Assembly: GCA_900470805.1 (NCBI GenBank)
Contig: UCCA01000023.1
Location: 62,001 to 126,000, forward strand
DNA length: 64,000 nucleotides
Direction of reading: 5' to 3'
DNA from: Hyphomicrobiales bacterium
Lineage (GTDB): Bacteria; Pseudomonadota; Alphaproteobacteria; Rhizobiales; Rhizobiaceae
Below are positions 26,827 to 35,423 of this stretch, one piece after another. Below the pieces are notes generated by a model. That model saw only the letters and a program-made list of their open reading frames with translations, was not told the DNA's origin and ran no database searches. How positions within the stretch are numbered: position 1 is the first letter of the stretch; every line of letters starts with the position of its first letter. A program made the position numbers and the translations under genes.

Positions 26827-27200
26827 CCACCCGGAAGGAGCGGCACGGTAGAGCCCGAAATGGCGACATTCAACCGTCCGCGGCGATGCGCTGGAAGCGC
26901 TTTCCAGGAGAGAACTCCGGGCTGAAGAAACGCGCCGAACAGATGCTGCATACGGCCGACCTTCGTGAGCTTCTAAAAAGAATGGTGGTACTCCTACCGA
27001 GCGCCACGCCGTTTCGCGTTTGAAGTTGGTAGTGGGATTTTTGAACCGGCATTCCTGCCAGGTCACTTTCGCAGACCGAAAGGCGACCCGCCATCGCAAG
27101 CGCCTGTCCCCCGGCGGGTCGTCGGGCCTCAAGCCCTGTCCGCCATACTCAGGACAATGATGGGAGGTGGTCGCAAACACGACCATCTCCCAATCATCTG
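26827..27200. other. Convergent gene-free spacer with several inverted repeats
   Basis: 374 bases between convergent genes, with no supportable gene. It holds CTGGAA-N5-TTCCAG (26891-26907), a 9-bp stem with a 20-base loop (CGACCCGCC 27084-27092 with GGCGGGTCG 27113-27121), and the longer hairpin at 27161-27192. These probably serve transcript ends of both flanking operons. The first repeat resembles a LacI/GalR-type operator but has no gene to control. Confidence 0.6.
27161..27192 (-). terminator. Long hairpin downstream of the SBP gene
   Basis: Thirteen-base arms, 27161-27173 and 27180-27192, pair with a single G-T mismatch around a six-base loop. It begins nine bases beyond the stop of the - strand binding-protein gene. 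No T-tract follows, so it may stabilise the mRNA end or act with another factor. Confidence 0.55.
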
Positions 27201-28790
27201 TTACTTGACTGGACGTACATTCATGGCGAGCGTGTCCTCGTCGGAACGTGGCACGATCGTCAATTTCTTGCTCAAGCCCCAAGCGGTGATCACCGATGCG
27301 ATCCCCAGATTGGGTCGATCAGACGCCACCAAGGCGTTGGCGTCCTTGAGTTGCTGCTCGCGCTTCCCAGCATCCATTTCCACACCAGCGGCTTCGATCA
27401 ACTTGTCGAGGGCGGGGTTTGAATAGCCGCGATTGTTGTAAGCACCGAGTTTCGTTTTTGCGTCGAATGTGTGGACCAGCGACGAGAGCGTGTAGTTGGA
27501 TTCTCCCGTCAACGTTCCCCATCCCGACATGGTGAACGAATAGTCCCCACGGGTGTTGGCAGGGAAGAATACAGCGCCAGGAACAGCGTTTGCCGCCGCC
27601 GTGATGTTGATCGCGGACAGCATTTGAACGATGGTCGTCCCAACATCCTTGTCGCCTGGAAGGCGGTCATTGGTGAAGCTGAATGTCACCTTGAATCCAT
27701 CCGGGTAGCCGGCCTCGGCAAGAAGAGCCTTCGCTTTGTCAAGATCCGGCTCTGGAACCTTGATATCCGGATTGTATCCGAAGATGTTTGGCGTCACCAA
27801 CTGTGACTGCGGCGTGCCCAAGCCCTCCATGGCGACTTCGGCCAAGGCAACACGATCGATCGAGAGATCGATTGCTTCACGGACTTTTGGATCCTGGAAC
27901 GGGTTCTTCGGAAGCGGCGAGCCGTCATTGGCCGTGATCTGCGGTGGCTTGTCGCGGAAGTCAAAAGAAAGATTGAACAGGTAAACGCTGTTCTGTTTGA
28001 CGATCGAGATGTTGGAATCCGTTTCGAGCGTCGGCACGTCGGACGACGGGACACGCGAGATCAGATCGACCTGCCCCGCCTTCAGCTGAGCAACGCGTGC
28101 GGCATCGTTCGGAAGTTCCTTGCGGACAACCTTTTCCCAAGGCTCCTGCCCGCCCCAATAACCGTCGAACCGCTGGAGAACGAGCTCCTCCTTCGGAGTC
28201 CAGGAAACGAATTTGTAAGGCCCTGTTCCGATCGCCGCCTTGCCGGAATTGAACGCAGCAGAGGCCTCCTCAGGCGTATTCAAGTCCTTGGCTGCGTTGT
28301 GCGACACGATGAAAAGCCGAATGAAATCGTTCGGCAGGGTTGGCGCCGGGCCAGTGGTCTTTACACGGATGGTATAGTCATCAACGATCTCGGTGCTGGC
28401 GACGCGGCGGACGTAGATCGTCGTCGGGTTCGGGCCCGCGACATGGGGGATTCGCTCGATGGAGAATTTCACGTCTTCTGCCGTGAAGTCGGAACCATCG
28501 TGGAATTTGACCCCCTTGCGTAGTTTGAACTCCCACGTCGTGTCATCGACGGCTGTCCAGCTTTCAGCAAGGCCGGGCTCAAGCTCCAAGTTGTTACCCG
28601 ATTTGATGAGCGTGTCGTAGATATGCTTCATCGCCTCGGCATGGGTTCCCGCCGAAGTGAAGTCCGGGTCGATGGAGAGCGGTCCCGCGCGGACGCCGAT
28701 CGTAAGGTCTTGCGCAAGCACAGGCAAAGCAACTGCGCCTGCCAGAACCGTGGTTACAGCCAATAGTTTCGTGATGGTTTGAAAATTCAT
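27201..28790 (-). CDS. ABC transporter substrate-binding protein, SBP family 5
   Basis: Periplasmic receptor of 529 residues with a Sec signal (LLAVTTVLAGAVALPVLAQD) and the family-5 core: LTIGVRAGPLSIDPDFTSAGTHAEAMKHIYDTL, WEFKLRKGVKFHDGSDFTAEDVKFSIER. Family members bind peptides, opines and related solutes. It is translated with the MarR regulator (ATGA overlap) and lies divergent from permease and ATPase genes of matching type, so it is the receptor for that transporter. The creatininase-family enzyme in the locus suggests a substrate with a cyclic or simple amide bond (inference). Confidence 0.92.
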   Translation of the reverse strand: MNFQTITKLLAVTTVLAGAVALPVLAQDLTIGVRAGPLSIDPDFTSAGTHAEAMKHIYDTLIKSGNNLELEPGLAESWTAVDDTTWEFKLRKGVKFHDGSDFTAEDVKFSIERIPHVAGPNPTTIYVRRVASTEIVDDYTIRVKTTGPAPTLPNDFIRLFIVSHNAAKDLNTPEEASAAFNSGKAAIGTGPYKFVSWTPKEELVLQRFDGYWGGQEPWEKVVRKELPNDAARVAQLKAGQVDLISRVPSSDVPTLETDSNISIVKQNSVYLFNLSFDFRDKPPQITANDGSPLPKNPFQDPKVREAIDLSIDRVALAEVAMEGLGTPQSQLVTPNIFGYNPDIKVPEPDLDKAKALLAEAGYPDGFKVTFSFTNDRLPGDKDVGTTIVQMLSAINITAAANAVPGAVFFPANTRGDYSFTMSGWGTLTGESNYTLSSLVHTFDAKTKLGAYNNRGYSNPALDKLIEAAGVEMDAGKREQQLKDANALVASDRPNLGIASVITAWGLSKKLTIVPRSDEDTLAMNVRPVK

Positions 28791-29344
28791 TCTTCATGTT
28801 CCTCTAATGTGATTTGTGTTGACCAGTTTGGTGAATCGACGACGACCTTGGCCAGCAATTCGGAAAGCATCAGCTGTTCGGCGGCAGTCAGGTTTGCAAG
28901 CATGACCCGCTCCCTATCGACCTGCGGCTGCATGCATTCATCAACGATGCGTCTGCCTTCGTCCGTCAGGTAGAGGACGAAACTTCTGAGATCGGCTGGA
29001 TCGACCTCCCGTCTTACGATTTCCTTGTCGAGCAGCTTCTGGATAGCGCGGCTGATCGTGTTCTTGGGAAATCCGGATGAGCTGCAGACAGCACTTGCCG
29101 TCAGGCCGTCCTTCAAGCCGAGCGCGTAGATGACGACAAACTCGGCACGCTGCATACCGAATTGCTTTTCGATCCAACGGTAGATCGGCACGTTGAAGTT
29201 CAGAGCAAGGAAGTTGATCCTGAAAGAAAACCAGCAGGGGTTGTTCCACAGTTTCGCGGCAACGAGTTCGTCGACATTGGCTTTGTCGAAGCGCTGCCGA
29301 CCGCCCTCTCTCAACAACGCAAAAAACGCATCGTTGTCAGCCAT
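28787..29344 (-). CDS. MarR-family transcriptional regulator
   Basis: Winged-helix DNA-binding protein of 185 residues. The helix-turn-helix region is DGLTASAVCSSSGFPKNTISRAIQKLLDKEIVRREVDPADLRSFVLYLTDEGRRIV, with the MarR recognition helix and Asp-Arg wing. The N-terminus (about 40 residues before the fold) is longer than in typical MarR. It is the first gene of the leftward unit and overlaps the binding-protein gene by four bases. The inverted repeats at 29382 and 29434, in the region shared with the divergent operon, are its probable operators. Ligand likely equals or derives from the transported compound. Confidence 0.88.
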   Translation of the reverse strand: MADNDAFFALLREGGRQRFDKANVDELVAAKLWNNPCWFSFRINFLALNFNVPIYRWIEKQFGMQRAEFVVIYALGLKDGLTASAVCSSSGFPKNTISRAIQKLLDKEIVRREVDPADLRSFVLYLTDEGRRIVDECMQPQVDRERVMLANLTAAEQLMLSELLAKVVVDSPNWSTQITLEEHEE

Positions 29345-29381
29345 ATCGTCATCCCAATCTCTTCTTGCTCAAAACAAGTTC

Positions 29382-29395
29382 GTCCCGTATGGAAC
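29382..29395. promoter_or_regulatory. Candidate MarR operator, copy 1
   Basis: GTCCCGTATGGAAC, differing at one base from the perfect repeat at 29434. It lies 37 bases upstream of the marR start and abuts TTGACG (29396-29401), a possible -35 for the rightward operon. The 52-base offset between copies equals about five helical turns. Confidence 0.6.
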
Positions 29396-29433
29396 TTGAC
29401 GATAGAGATTTTGCCTGTCAATTTCTTTTTTTA

Positions 29434-29447
29434 GTTCCGTATGGAAC
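29434..29447. promoter_or_regulatory. Candidate MarR operator, copy 2
   Basis: GTTCCGTATGGAAC, a 5-bp inverted repeat (GTTCC/GGAAC) with a 4-base centre identical to copy 1. Position between the divergent starts suits control of both units. Confidence 0.65.
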
Positions 29448-29562
29448 ATTACTTGAAGAATTCGGCAAAGTGGATCGAATAACTAATGTCCGCCAAGGAA
29501 GTAGTTTTTTGTTGCACTCAACGCGGACAACGGTGCCTAAATTTGCTAGCCAAGGGGCAAAA

Positions 29563-30264
29563 ATGAAAATCGCCGAAATGAACTGGATGCAGGTGGAGGC
29601 AAGGGCGGCCGTCGACGACCGATGTGTCCTGCCGATCGGAAGCGTGGAGCAGCACGCCTATTTGAGCCTTTGCGTGGACATGATCCTGGCGGAGAAGGTG
29701 GCTGCAGATGCGGCCGCTCCACTCGGCGTCCCGGTCTTTCCCGTACTGCCGTATGGTTTAGCGTCGTCGTTCACGGCATTTCCCGGGACACTATCGCTTC
29801 GTCTGTCCACCTATATTGGCGTGGTGACGGACCTTCTCGACAGCATCCACCGGTCCGGCTTTCGAAAAATACTGGTCGTCAACGGTCATGGCGGCAACTC
29901 GCCTGCATCGACGATCATTTCTGAATGGCTGAATTCGCATCCGGATTGTTCCGTCAAAATGCACGATTGGTGGCGAGCACCACAGACGATGGCGAAGGTG
30001 CACGAAACGGATCCCGAAGCCTCTCACGCATCGTGGATGGAGAATTTCCCTTGGACCAGGCTTGAGGGCGTCGATCAACCCGCTCACGCAAAGCCAAAGG
30101 TCGATTTCGCGAAGCTCGCGCGCGTTGACGCTGTCCGGAAGCGCCAGATGCTCGAGGATGGAAACTTCCAAGGCGTGTTCCAGCGCTCGGACGACGAGAT
30201 GCTGTCGATATGGGATGTCGCCGTCAACGAGACTCGCGCCCTCATCGAACGCGATTGGGCGTGA
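29563..30264 (+). CDS. Creatininase-family amidohydrolase
   Basis: Metal-dependent amide hydrolase of 233 residues. The family's metal-binding layout is visible: LPIGSVEQHAYLSLCVD (Glu, His, Asp ligands), VVNGHGGNSPA, and SHASWMENF in place of the usual HAGE-ETS segment. The family includes creatininase, MftE-type peptidases and formamidopyrimidine deformylases, so the exact reaction is open. The ATG at 29563 has AAGGGG upstream; an in-frame extension to 29365 would cross the operator region and is rejected. It is first in an operon with a peptide-type transporter, suggesting it processes the imported solute in the cytoplasm. Confidence 0.85.
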   Translation: MKIAEMNWMQVEARAAVDDRCVLPIGSVEQHAYLSLCVDMILAEKVAADAAAPLGVPVFPVLPYGLASSFTAFPGTLSLRLSTYIGVVTDLLDSIHRSGFRKILVVNGHGGNSPASTIISEWLNSHPDCSVKMHDWWRAPQTMAKVHETDPEASHASWMENFPWTRLEGVDQPAHAKPKVDFAKLARVDAVRKRQMLEDGNFQGVFQRSDDEMLSIWDVAVNETRALIERDWA

Positions 30265-30289
30265 GCCATCGAGCAGCCGAGGTAAGGCA

Positions 30290-31261
30290 ATGATCGGATT
30301 CATCTTCCAGAGGCTGTTTCAGGCCGTGGTCGTCATCATCGCAATGTCGATGCTCGTGTTCGTCGGTGTCTATGCCATCGGAAATCCAATCGACGTCCTG
30401 ATCTCGCCGGATGTGACACAGGACATTCGGGCGGCAATCATCGCACAGTACGGTTTCGACCAACCTCTGTGGAAACAGTACATAGCCTTTGCACTGCGAT
30501 TGCTTCATGGCGATTTCGGCAGCTCGTTCGTGTATAACATGCCTGTGGGGCAACTCATCGCGTCCCGCTTACCCGCAACCTTGGAACTCACCCTCACTGC
30601 GGTTCTCTTCGCAACCTTTGTCGGCATCCCGCTTGGGATGTATGCCGGGTATAGACCCCACGGCAAACCAGCCAAGACGATAATGGCGCTCTCTATTCTT
30701 GGATTCTCGGTGCCGACGTTCTGGTTTGGCTTGATGCTCATCATGACGTTCGCCGTGCAATGTGGTTGCATGCCCGCTGGAGGGCGTGGAGCAACGATCG
30801 ATCTCCTTGGGGTTCAGTGGAGCTTTCTGACGCTCGATGGGCTATCGCATCTTGCCCTTCCCGCACTCAATCTCGCCCTCTTCAAGTTTTCGCTGATGAT
30901 CCGGCTGGCCCGCGCAGGAACGCGGGAGGTGATGATGAGCGATACCATCAAGTTCGCCCGAGCAGCGGGCCTGACCGAATACGTGATCTTACGCCATCAC
31001 GTCCTACGTCTTATTGCCATTCCGCTCGTGACCGTGTTTGGCCTTGAGCTCGCATCGACGCTTGCGTTCGCAGTGGTAACGGAGACGATCTTCTCCTGGC
31101 CTGGGTTGGGGAAGCTGATCATTGATAGCATCACATCGCTCGATCGGCCTGTGATGGTCGCCTACCTCATGTTCGTTGCCTTCCTCTTCATACTTATCAA
31201 CCTTGCCGTCGATTTCGCCTATCTCGCGCTTGACCCCAGACTGAGAAAGGAGCGCAACTGA
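30290..31261 (+). CDS. ABC importer permease, DppB/OppB type
   Basis: Inner-membrane permease of 323 residues. Begins with the typical MIGFIFQRLFQAVVVIIAMSMLVFV helix, then HGDFGSSFVYNMPVGQLI, and the coupling loop IKFARAAGLTEYVILRHHVLRLIAIPLV. It shares its last base with the next permease start (TGATG). The in-frame extension upstream to 30062 lies inside the hydrolase gene and is not used. Works with the divergent binding protein and the double ATPase. Confidence 0.92.
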   Translation: MIGFIFQRLFQAVVVIIAMSMLVFVGVYAIGNPIDVLISPDVTQDIRAAIIAQYGFDQPLWKQYIAFALRLLHGDFGSSFVYNMPVGQLIASRLPATLELTLTAVLFATFVGIPLGMYAGYRPHGKPAKTIMALSILGFSVPTFWFGLMLIMTFAVQCGCMPAGGRGATIDLLGVQWSFLTLDGLSHLALPALNLALFKFSLMIRLARAGTREVMMSDTIKFARAAGLTEYVILRHHVLRLIAIPLVTVFGLELASTLAFAVVTETIFSWPGLGKLIIDSITSLDRPVMVAYLMFVAFLFILINLAVDFAYLALDPRLRKERN

Positions 31262-32136
31262 TGAACGACAGCATCCTCCGACGCTTTTGGCGCGACTTCT
31301 CAGGCAGTCGCGTGTCTGTCATAGCCGCGATCCTTGTACTGCTGATTGTTTTGCTTGCAGTGTTTGCACCTCTGATCACACCACAAAACCCCTACGACCT
31401 TTCTCACCTAGTACTGCGCGATGCCCGGCGACCTCCAGGCTACGTCGGCACGGGCGGCTATAGCCATTGGCTCGGAACGGATGCCCAGGGACGCGATCTC
31501 TTTTCGGCTATTGCCTACGGGTTGCGCATCTCGCTCGAGATGGGTGTGATAGCGACCGGAACTGCTCTGGTCATCGGCGCGATCGCAGGGTGCGGTGCGG
31601 CCTACATCGGCGGTCGATTGGAAAGCGTGGTCATGCGGATCGTCGACCTGCAGCTGTCATTCCCCGCCATGTTGCTCGCTTTCGTGATCGCGGCCGTCCT
31701 CGGTCAAGGAAAATATCAGCTGATCCTCGCTCTCATCTTTGCCCAGTATGCATATTTTGCCCGAACCGCTCACGGCGCTGCCGCTGCGGAAAGACAAAAA
31801 GACTATGTGGAGGCCGCCCTGTCTATACCGCTGAGTTCCTGGCGCGTCGTCATCAGACATATCCTTCCCAACTCCCTGCCGCCGCTCATCGTTGTCGCGA
31901 CCGTGCAGGTGGCCAGTGCGATCTCGCTCGAGGCGACGCTATCCTTCCTGGGGGTCGGTCTTCCTCCGACTGAACCATCACTGGGTATGCTGATTGCCAA
32001 CGGCTTCCAATACCTGCTGTCAGGCCGCTATTGGATTTCCATCTATCCCGGCATTGCCCTGATCATTTTCATCGTCTCGCTCAATCTGGTGGGCGACCAG
32101 ATTCGGGACCAACTCAATCCAAGGCTTCAACGATGA
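31261..32136 (+). CDS. ABC importer permease, DppC/OppC type
   Basis: Inner-membrane permease of 291 residues with the DppC hallmarks LGTDAQGRDLFSAIAYGLRISLEMG, the coupling loop DYVEAALSIPLSSWRVVIRHILPNSLPPLIV and LSFLGVGLPPTEPSLGMLI. Start and stop overlap its neighbours, showing tight translational coupling. Confidence 0.92.
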   Translation: MNDSILRRFWRDFSGSRVSVIAAILVLLIVLLAVFAPLITPQNPYDLSHLVLRDARRPPGYVGTGGYSHWLGTDAQGRDLFSAIAYGLRISLEMGVIATGTALVIGAIAGCGAAYIGGRLESVVMRIVDLQLSFPAMLLAFVIAAVLGQGKYQLILALIFAQYAYFARTAHGAAAAERQKDYVEAALSIPLSSWRVVIRHILPNSLPPLIVVATVQVASAISLEATLSFLGVGLPPTEPSLGMLIANGFQYLLSGRYWISIYPGIALIIFIVSLNLVGDQIRDQLNPRLQR

Positions 32137-33827
32137 CGGCTCCGATGCTCGAAATAACGAACCTGCGGACAGAGTTCGAAACAACGCGACGTCTTGTCAA
32201 AGCGGTCGATGGCGTTTCCTTCGACGTGAAAGCCGGCGAGATCGTTGGCCTTGTGGGGGAGTCCGGATCCGGAAAAAGCATCACCGGTTTTTCGATAATT
32301 GGCCTGCTCGACGAACCTGGAAAAATCGTTGAAGGGTCGATCAAGTTCGAAGGTCGGGAGCTTGTGGGCCTGCCGGCTGAGGAACTCCGTGAAATCCGTG
32401 GCAAGTCAATTTCCATGGTTTTCCAAGACCCCATGATGACCTTGAATCCCGTTCTGACGATCGGGGCACAAATCACGTTAGCCTTGAAGGCCCACGAGAG
32501 GGTCTCAGTTTCGCACGCACGCGAACGGGCCATTGAGGCTCTGGCGCAGGTTCGAATTCCCGATCCCGAACGAAAGGTCGATTTCTACCCCCATCAACTC
32601 TCGGGTGGGATGCGTCAGCGCGTGGCAATTGCAATTGCAATCCTGCACAAGCCGAAACTTATCATCGCCGACGAGCCGACGACTGCTCTTGATGTGTCGA
32701 TCCAGGCCGAGATCCTCGTTGAAATGAAGGAGCTTGTATCCCGTCTCGGCACTGCGTTGATCTGGATCAGCCATGATCTTGCGACAGTGTCCTCGATCTC
32801 CCAACGCGTCATTGTGATGCAGACCGGACAGATCGTCGAAGCCGGCGATACGGTCGATGTCCTCAAAGCACCTCGCCACGCGTACACCCAAAAACTGCTG
32901 AACTCCCTGCCTTCCCGCTCGACGCCGGGAGAGTATCTCGCCCGTGGCGTCGGCGCCATAGATGCCGCGCCACCGCCTTCCAACCAGCGTACCGGTCATC
33001 CAGTCGGACACGGCGAACCGTTCCTCGTGATCGATAATGTCAGCAAGCATTTCGAGAAGAAGCATGGCCTCTTCAAATCGATCGCTATCCGGTCGGGTCT
33101 GGCATCCGCGGAGCAGGAGGTTCGTGCGGTTCGATCCGTGAGCCTTCGGCTCAAGCGCGGTGAGGTTCTGGGGCTGGTTGGCGAGTCTGGCAGCGGAAAG
33201 TCGACTTTGGGTCGGATGGCCGCGGGAATTTACGTTCCCACATCAGGCACGGTGCGGCTTGCCGGCAAGGCGCTGATGAGCGAAGGCAAGGTTCCGCGCA
33301 AGATCACAACAGCAGTTCAGACAATTTTCCAGGACCCTTTTTCTTCCCTCAACGGCCGCATGAAGGTCGGAGACGCCATCGCCGAAGGGCCGTTAGCGCA
33401 CGGGTTGGTAGAGTCGTCGGGCGCTCGGGACTACGTAGCGAAATGGTTGGCGGCCGTGGGCCTCGACCCGTCATTCGCCGATCGCTATCCCCATCAATTT
33501 TCAGGGGGGCAGCGCCAACGTATAGCGATCGCCCGTGCACTGGCGATGCAGCCCGACGTCGTCATCTGTGACGAGCCCGTCGCGTCTCTCGACGTGTCGA
33601 TCCAGGCGCAAATCATCAATCTCCTGATACGCTTGCGAACCGAACTCGATCTTTCCCTGATCTTCATTTCGCACGACCTGTCGGTCGTCCGGCATCTATG
33701 CGATCGCGTTGCTGTGATGTTCCAAGGCGAAATCGTCGAAGAGGGGCTCGCAGGGACCGTCTACGAAAGCCCCCGGCATCCCTATACGCGTCGGCTTCTT
33801 TCAGCAGTGCCGAAAATGTCGGCCTAG
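32133..33827 (+). CDS. Peptide-type ABC importer, fused double ATPase
   Basis: Cytoplasmic ATPase of 564 residues with two complete domains. Domain 1: GESGSGKS, LSGGMRQR, LIIADEPTTALD. Domain 2: GESGSGKS, FSGGQRQR, VVICDEPVASLD. The oligopeptide-type extension after domain 2 reads HPYTRRLLSAVP. The ATG at 32133 overlaps the permease stop (ATGA). It is the last gene of the creatininase operon; the gene downstream is convergent and no clear terminator was found. Same architecture as the ATPase at 1669 but from a separate system. Confidence 0.92.
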   Translation: MTAPMLEITNLRTEFETTRRLVKAVDGVSFDVKAGEIVGLVGESGSGKSITGFSIIGLLDEPGKIVEGSIKFEGRELVGLPAEELREIRGKSISMVFQDPMMTLNPVLTIGAQITLALKAHERVSVSHARERAIEALAQVRIPDPERKVDFYPHQLSGGMRQRVAIAIAILHKPKLIIADEPTTALDVSIQAEILVEMKELVSRLGTALIWISHDLATVSSISQRVIVMQTGQIVEAGDTVDVLKAPRHAYTQKLLNSLPSRSTPGEYLARGVGAIDAAPPPSNQRTGHPVGHGEPFLVIDNVSKHFEKKHGLFKSIAIRSGLASAEQEVRAVRSVSLRLKRGEVLGLVGESGSGKSTLGRMAAGIYVPTSGTVRLAGKALMSEGKVPRKITTAVQTIFQDPFSSLNGRMKVGDAIAEGPLAHGLVESSGARDYVAKWLAAVGLDPSFADRYPHQFSGGQRQRIAIARALAMQPDVVICDEPVASLDVSIQAQIINLLIRLRTELDLSLIFISHDLSVVRHLCDRVAVMFQGEIVEEGLAGTVYESPRHPYTRRLLSAVPKMSA

Positions 33828-33862
33828 CCCGCATGGTGAAGGTTCCGGGAAACGGATTTAGA

Positions 33863-34105
33863 TCAGTGTGCTATGCCACCAGCCTCGGCAACCGCGTCGA
33901 CAAAATCCTTGCGCGCGACATCCGCTGTCACCCGACCATCGAGCGCAGCCCTGCAAGCCGTGCGTGCCTTCAAAAACTTCAATCCACTCATGTTGGGCCA
34001 GCGATCCGTGAGGCAGGTCATCGCATCGAATGGACCGACAACAGTCTGTCTATCTTGATGAGGGAATTGTACAGTCACAGGCGCTATCCAAGAAGCATGC
34101 GGCAT
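33863..34105 (-). CDS. DUF982 domain protein
   Basis: Small protein of 80 residues. The pattern APVTVQF...TVVGPFDAMTCLTDRWP...ARTACRAALDGRVTADVARKDFVDAVAEAG matches the DUF982 family, which is abundant in rhizobia and of unknown role: central Trp-Pro, the Ala-Cys helix and the terminal FxxAxxEAG helix. GGGAGG lies five bases before the ATG. It sits alone between two convergent-side operons. No partner or function can be inferred. Confidence 0.75.
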   Translation of the reverse strand: MPHASWIAPVTVQFPHQDRQTVVGPFDAMTCLTDRWPNMSGLKFLKARTACRAALDGRVTADVARKDFVDAVAEAGGIAH

Positions 34106-34318
34106 TCAGTCCTCCCAAATGTCGACCGCGGAACGCGGCCCCAGCAACCATAGAATGTACGATATTCGTTTAATTAGCGACGTCGACTATTCCGCATATG
34201 TCGCGCAAAGCGAAATATCCTTTCAGCACACATCATCGCGCCGTAGCCATTCGATTACCCCTGGCGTCGACCGCAATCACCGGTCGCACCTCAAACTCAT
34301 GCGTGGACGGCAACGCTG

Positions 34319-34347
34319 AAGGCAGCCGCTGCTGGGGCGGCTGCCTT
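34319..34347 (-). terminator. Hairpin after the sugar ABC operon
   Basis: Perfect 11-bp stem (AAGGCAGCCGC 34319-34329 with GCGGCTGCCTT 34337-34347, 7-base loop) six bases beyond the MalK-type gene stop on the - strand. Few T residues follow, so termination may be partial. Confidence 0.65.
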
Positions 34348-34352
34348 GCTGC

Positions 34353-35423
34353 TCAGATACGAACGCCGCTGGCATCGTCGAAAAGATGCAGTTGCGCCGG
34401 ATCGATCTTCAGGCCGATCGTCTCGCCGCCGCGAGCGGTGCCGCGACCGGTCTCGACGATCGTCAGTTCCGGCGTTGTCGCCGCCGTGATGAAGGTCGCC
34501 GAGCCAGTGGATTCGACCACGTCGACCGGCACGTCAAACGTCCCCTGCCCCGGCCCGGTTACACCGATATGCTCCGGCCGCGTGCCAACGGTCACCTTGC
34601 GGCCGGGCTGCAGCGGGCGCTCACTCAGGAGCGTGTGCTTGACGGTGCCGAGATCGATCTGCAGGCTCTTGCCATCTTCGGCGACAATCCCGGGAATGAA
34701 GTTCATCGCCGGCGAGCCGATGAAACCGGCGACAAACTTGTTGGCGGGCGTATCGTAAAGCTCGAGCGGCTTGCCTTGCTGCTCGATGATCCCCTCGCGC
34801 ATGACGACCACGTGGTCGGCCATGGTCATCGCCTCGATCTGGTCATGGGTCACATAGACCGAGGTTGCGCCGAGCCGGTCGTGCAGCAGGCGGATTTCCT
34901 TGCGCATGTGCACGCGCAGCGCCGCATCGAGGTTCGACAGCGGCTCGTCGAACAGGAACGCTTTGGGGTGCCGAATGATGGCGCGGCTCATGGCGACGCG
35001 CTGGCGTTGGCCGCCCGAGAGCTCGCGCGGGTAACGCTTGAGCAGGTCGGAAAGGCCGGTGGTCGCAGCCACTTCCGCCGCCGCCTTCTTCGCTTCCGCC
35101 TTGGCGACGCCACGGATGCGCAGGCTGTAGGTGAGGTTTTCCTCGACCGTCATGTGCGGATAGAGCGCGTAGGACTGGAACACCATCGCGACGTCGCGCT
35201 TGCGCGGCGGCACGTTGTTCATCAACTCGCCGGCGATTTTCAGATCTCCCTCCGAGATGCTTTCCAAGCCGGCGAGCGAGCGAAGCAGCGTGGACTTGCC
35301 GCAGCCGGACGGGCCGACCAGTGCAACGAAAGTGCCCTTGGCGATCGACAGGTTGATGTTCTTCAGCGCATGAAAGGCACCATAATGTTTGTTGACGCCG
35401 CTGAGCTCGATCTGATTGGTCAT
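34353..35423 (-). CDS. Carbohydrate ABC importer ATPase, MalK/UgpC type
   Basis: Cytoplasmic ATPase of 356 residues. Walker A GPSGCGKST, signature LSGGQRQRVAMSRAIIR, Walker B AFLFDEPLSNLDAALR and the H-loop VYVTHDQIEAMTMAD are all canonical, followed by the TOBE-type regulatory domain with MNFIPGIV and VGTRPEHIGV. The ATG at 35423 overlaps the permease stop; an open frame upstream of it runs antisense to nothing but lies out of frame inside the permease, so it is not used. The last gene of a MalE-F-G-K-type operon; substrate sugar or polyol unknown. Confidence 0.93.
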   Translation of the reverse strand: MTNQIELSGVNKHYGAFHALKNINLSIAKGTFVALVGPSGCGKSTLLRSLAGLESISEGDLKIAGELMNNVPPRKRDVAMVFQSYALYPHMTVEENLTYSLRIRGVAKAEAKKAAAEVAATTGLSDLLKRYPRELSGGQRQRVAMSRAIIRHPKAFLFDEPLSNLDAALRVHMRKEIRLLHDRLGATSVYVTHDQIEAMTMADHVVVMREGIIEQQGKPLELYDTPANKFVAGFIGSPAMNFIPGIVAEDGKSLQIDLGTVKHTLLSERPLQPGRKVTVGTRPEHIGVTGPGQGTFDVPVDVVESTGSATFITAATTPELTIVETGRGTARGGETIGLKIDPAQLHLFDDASGVRI

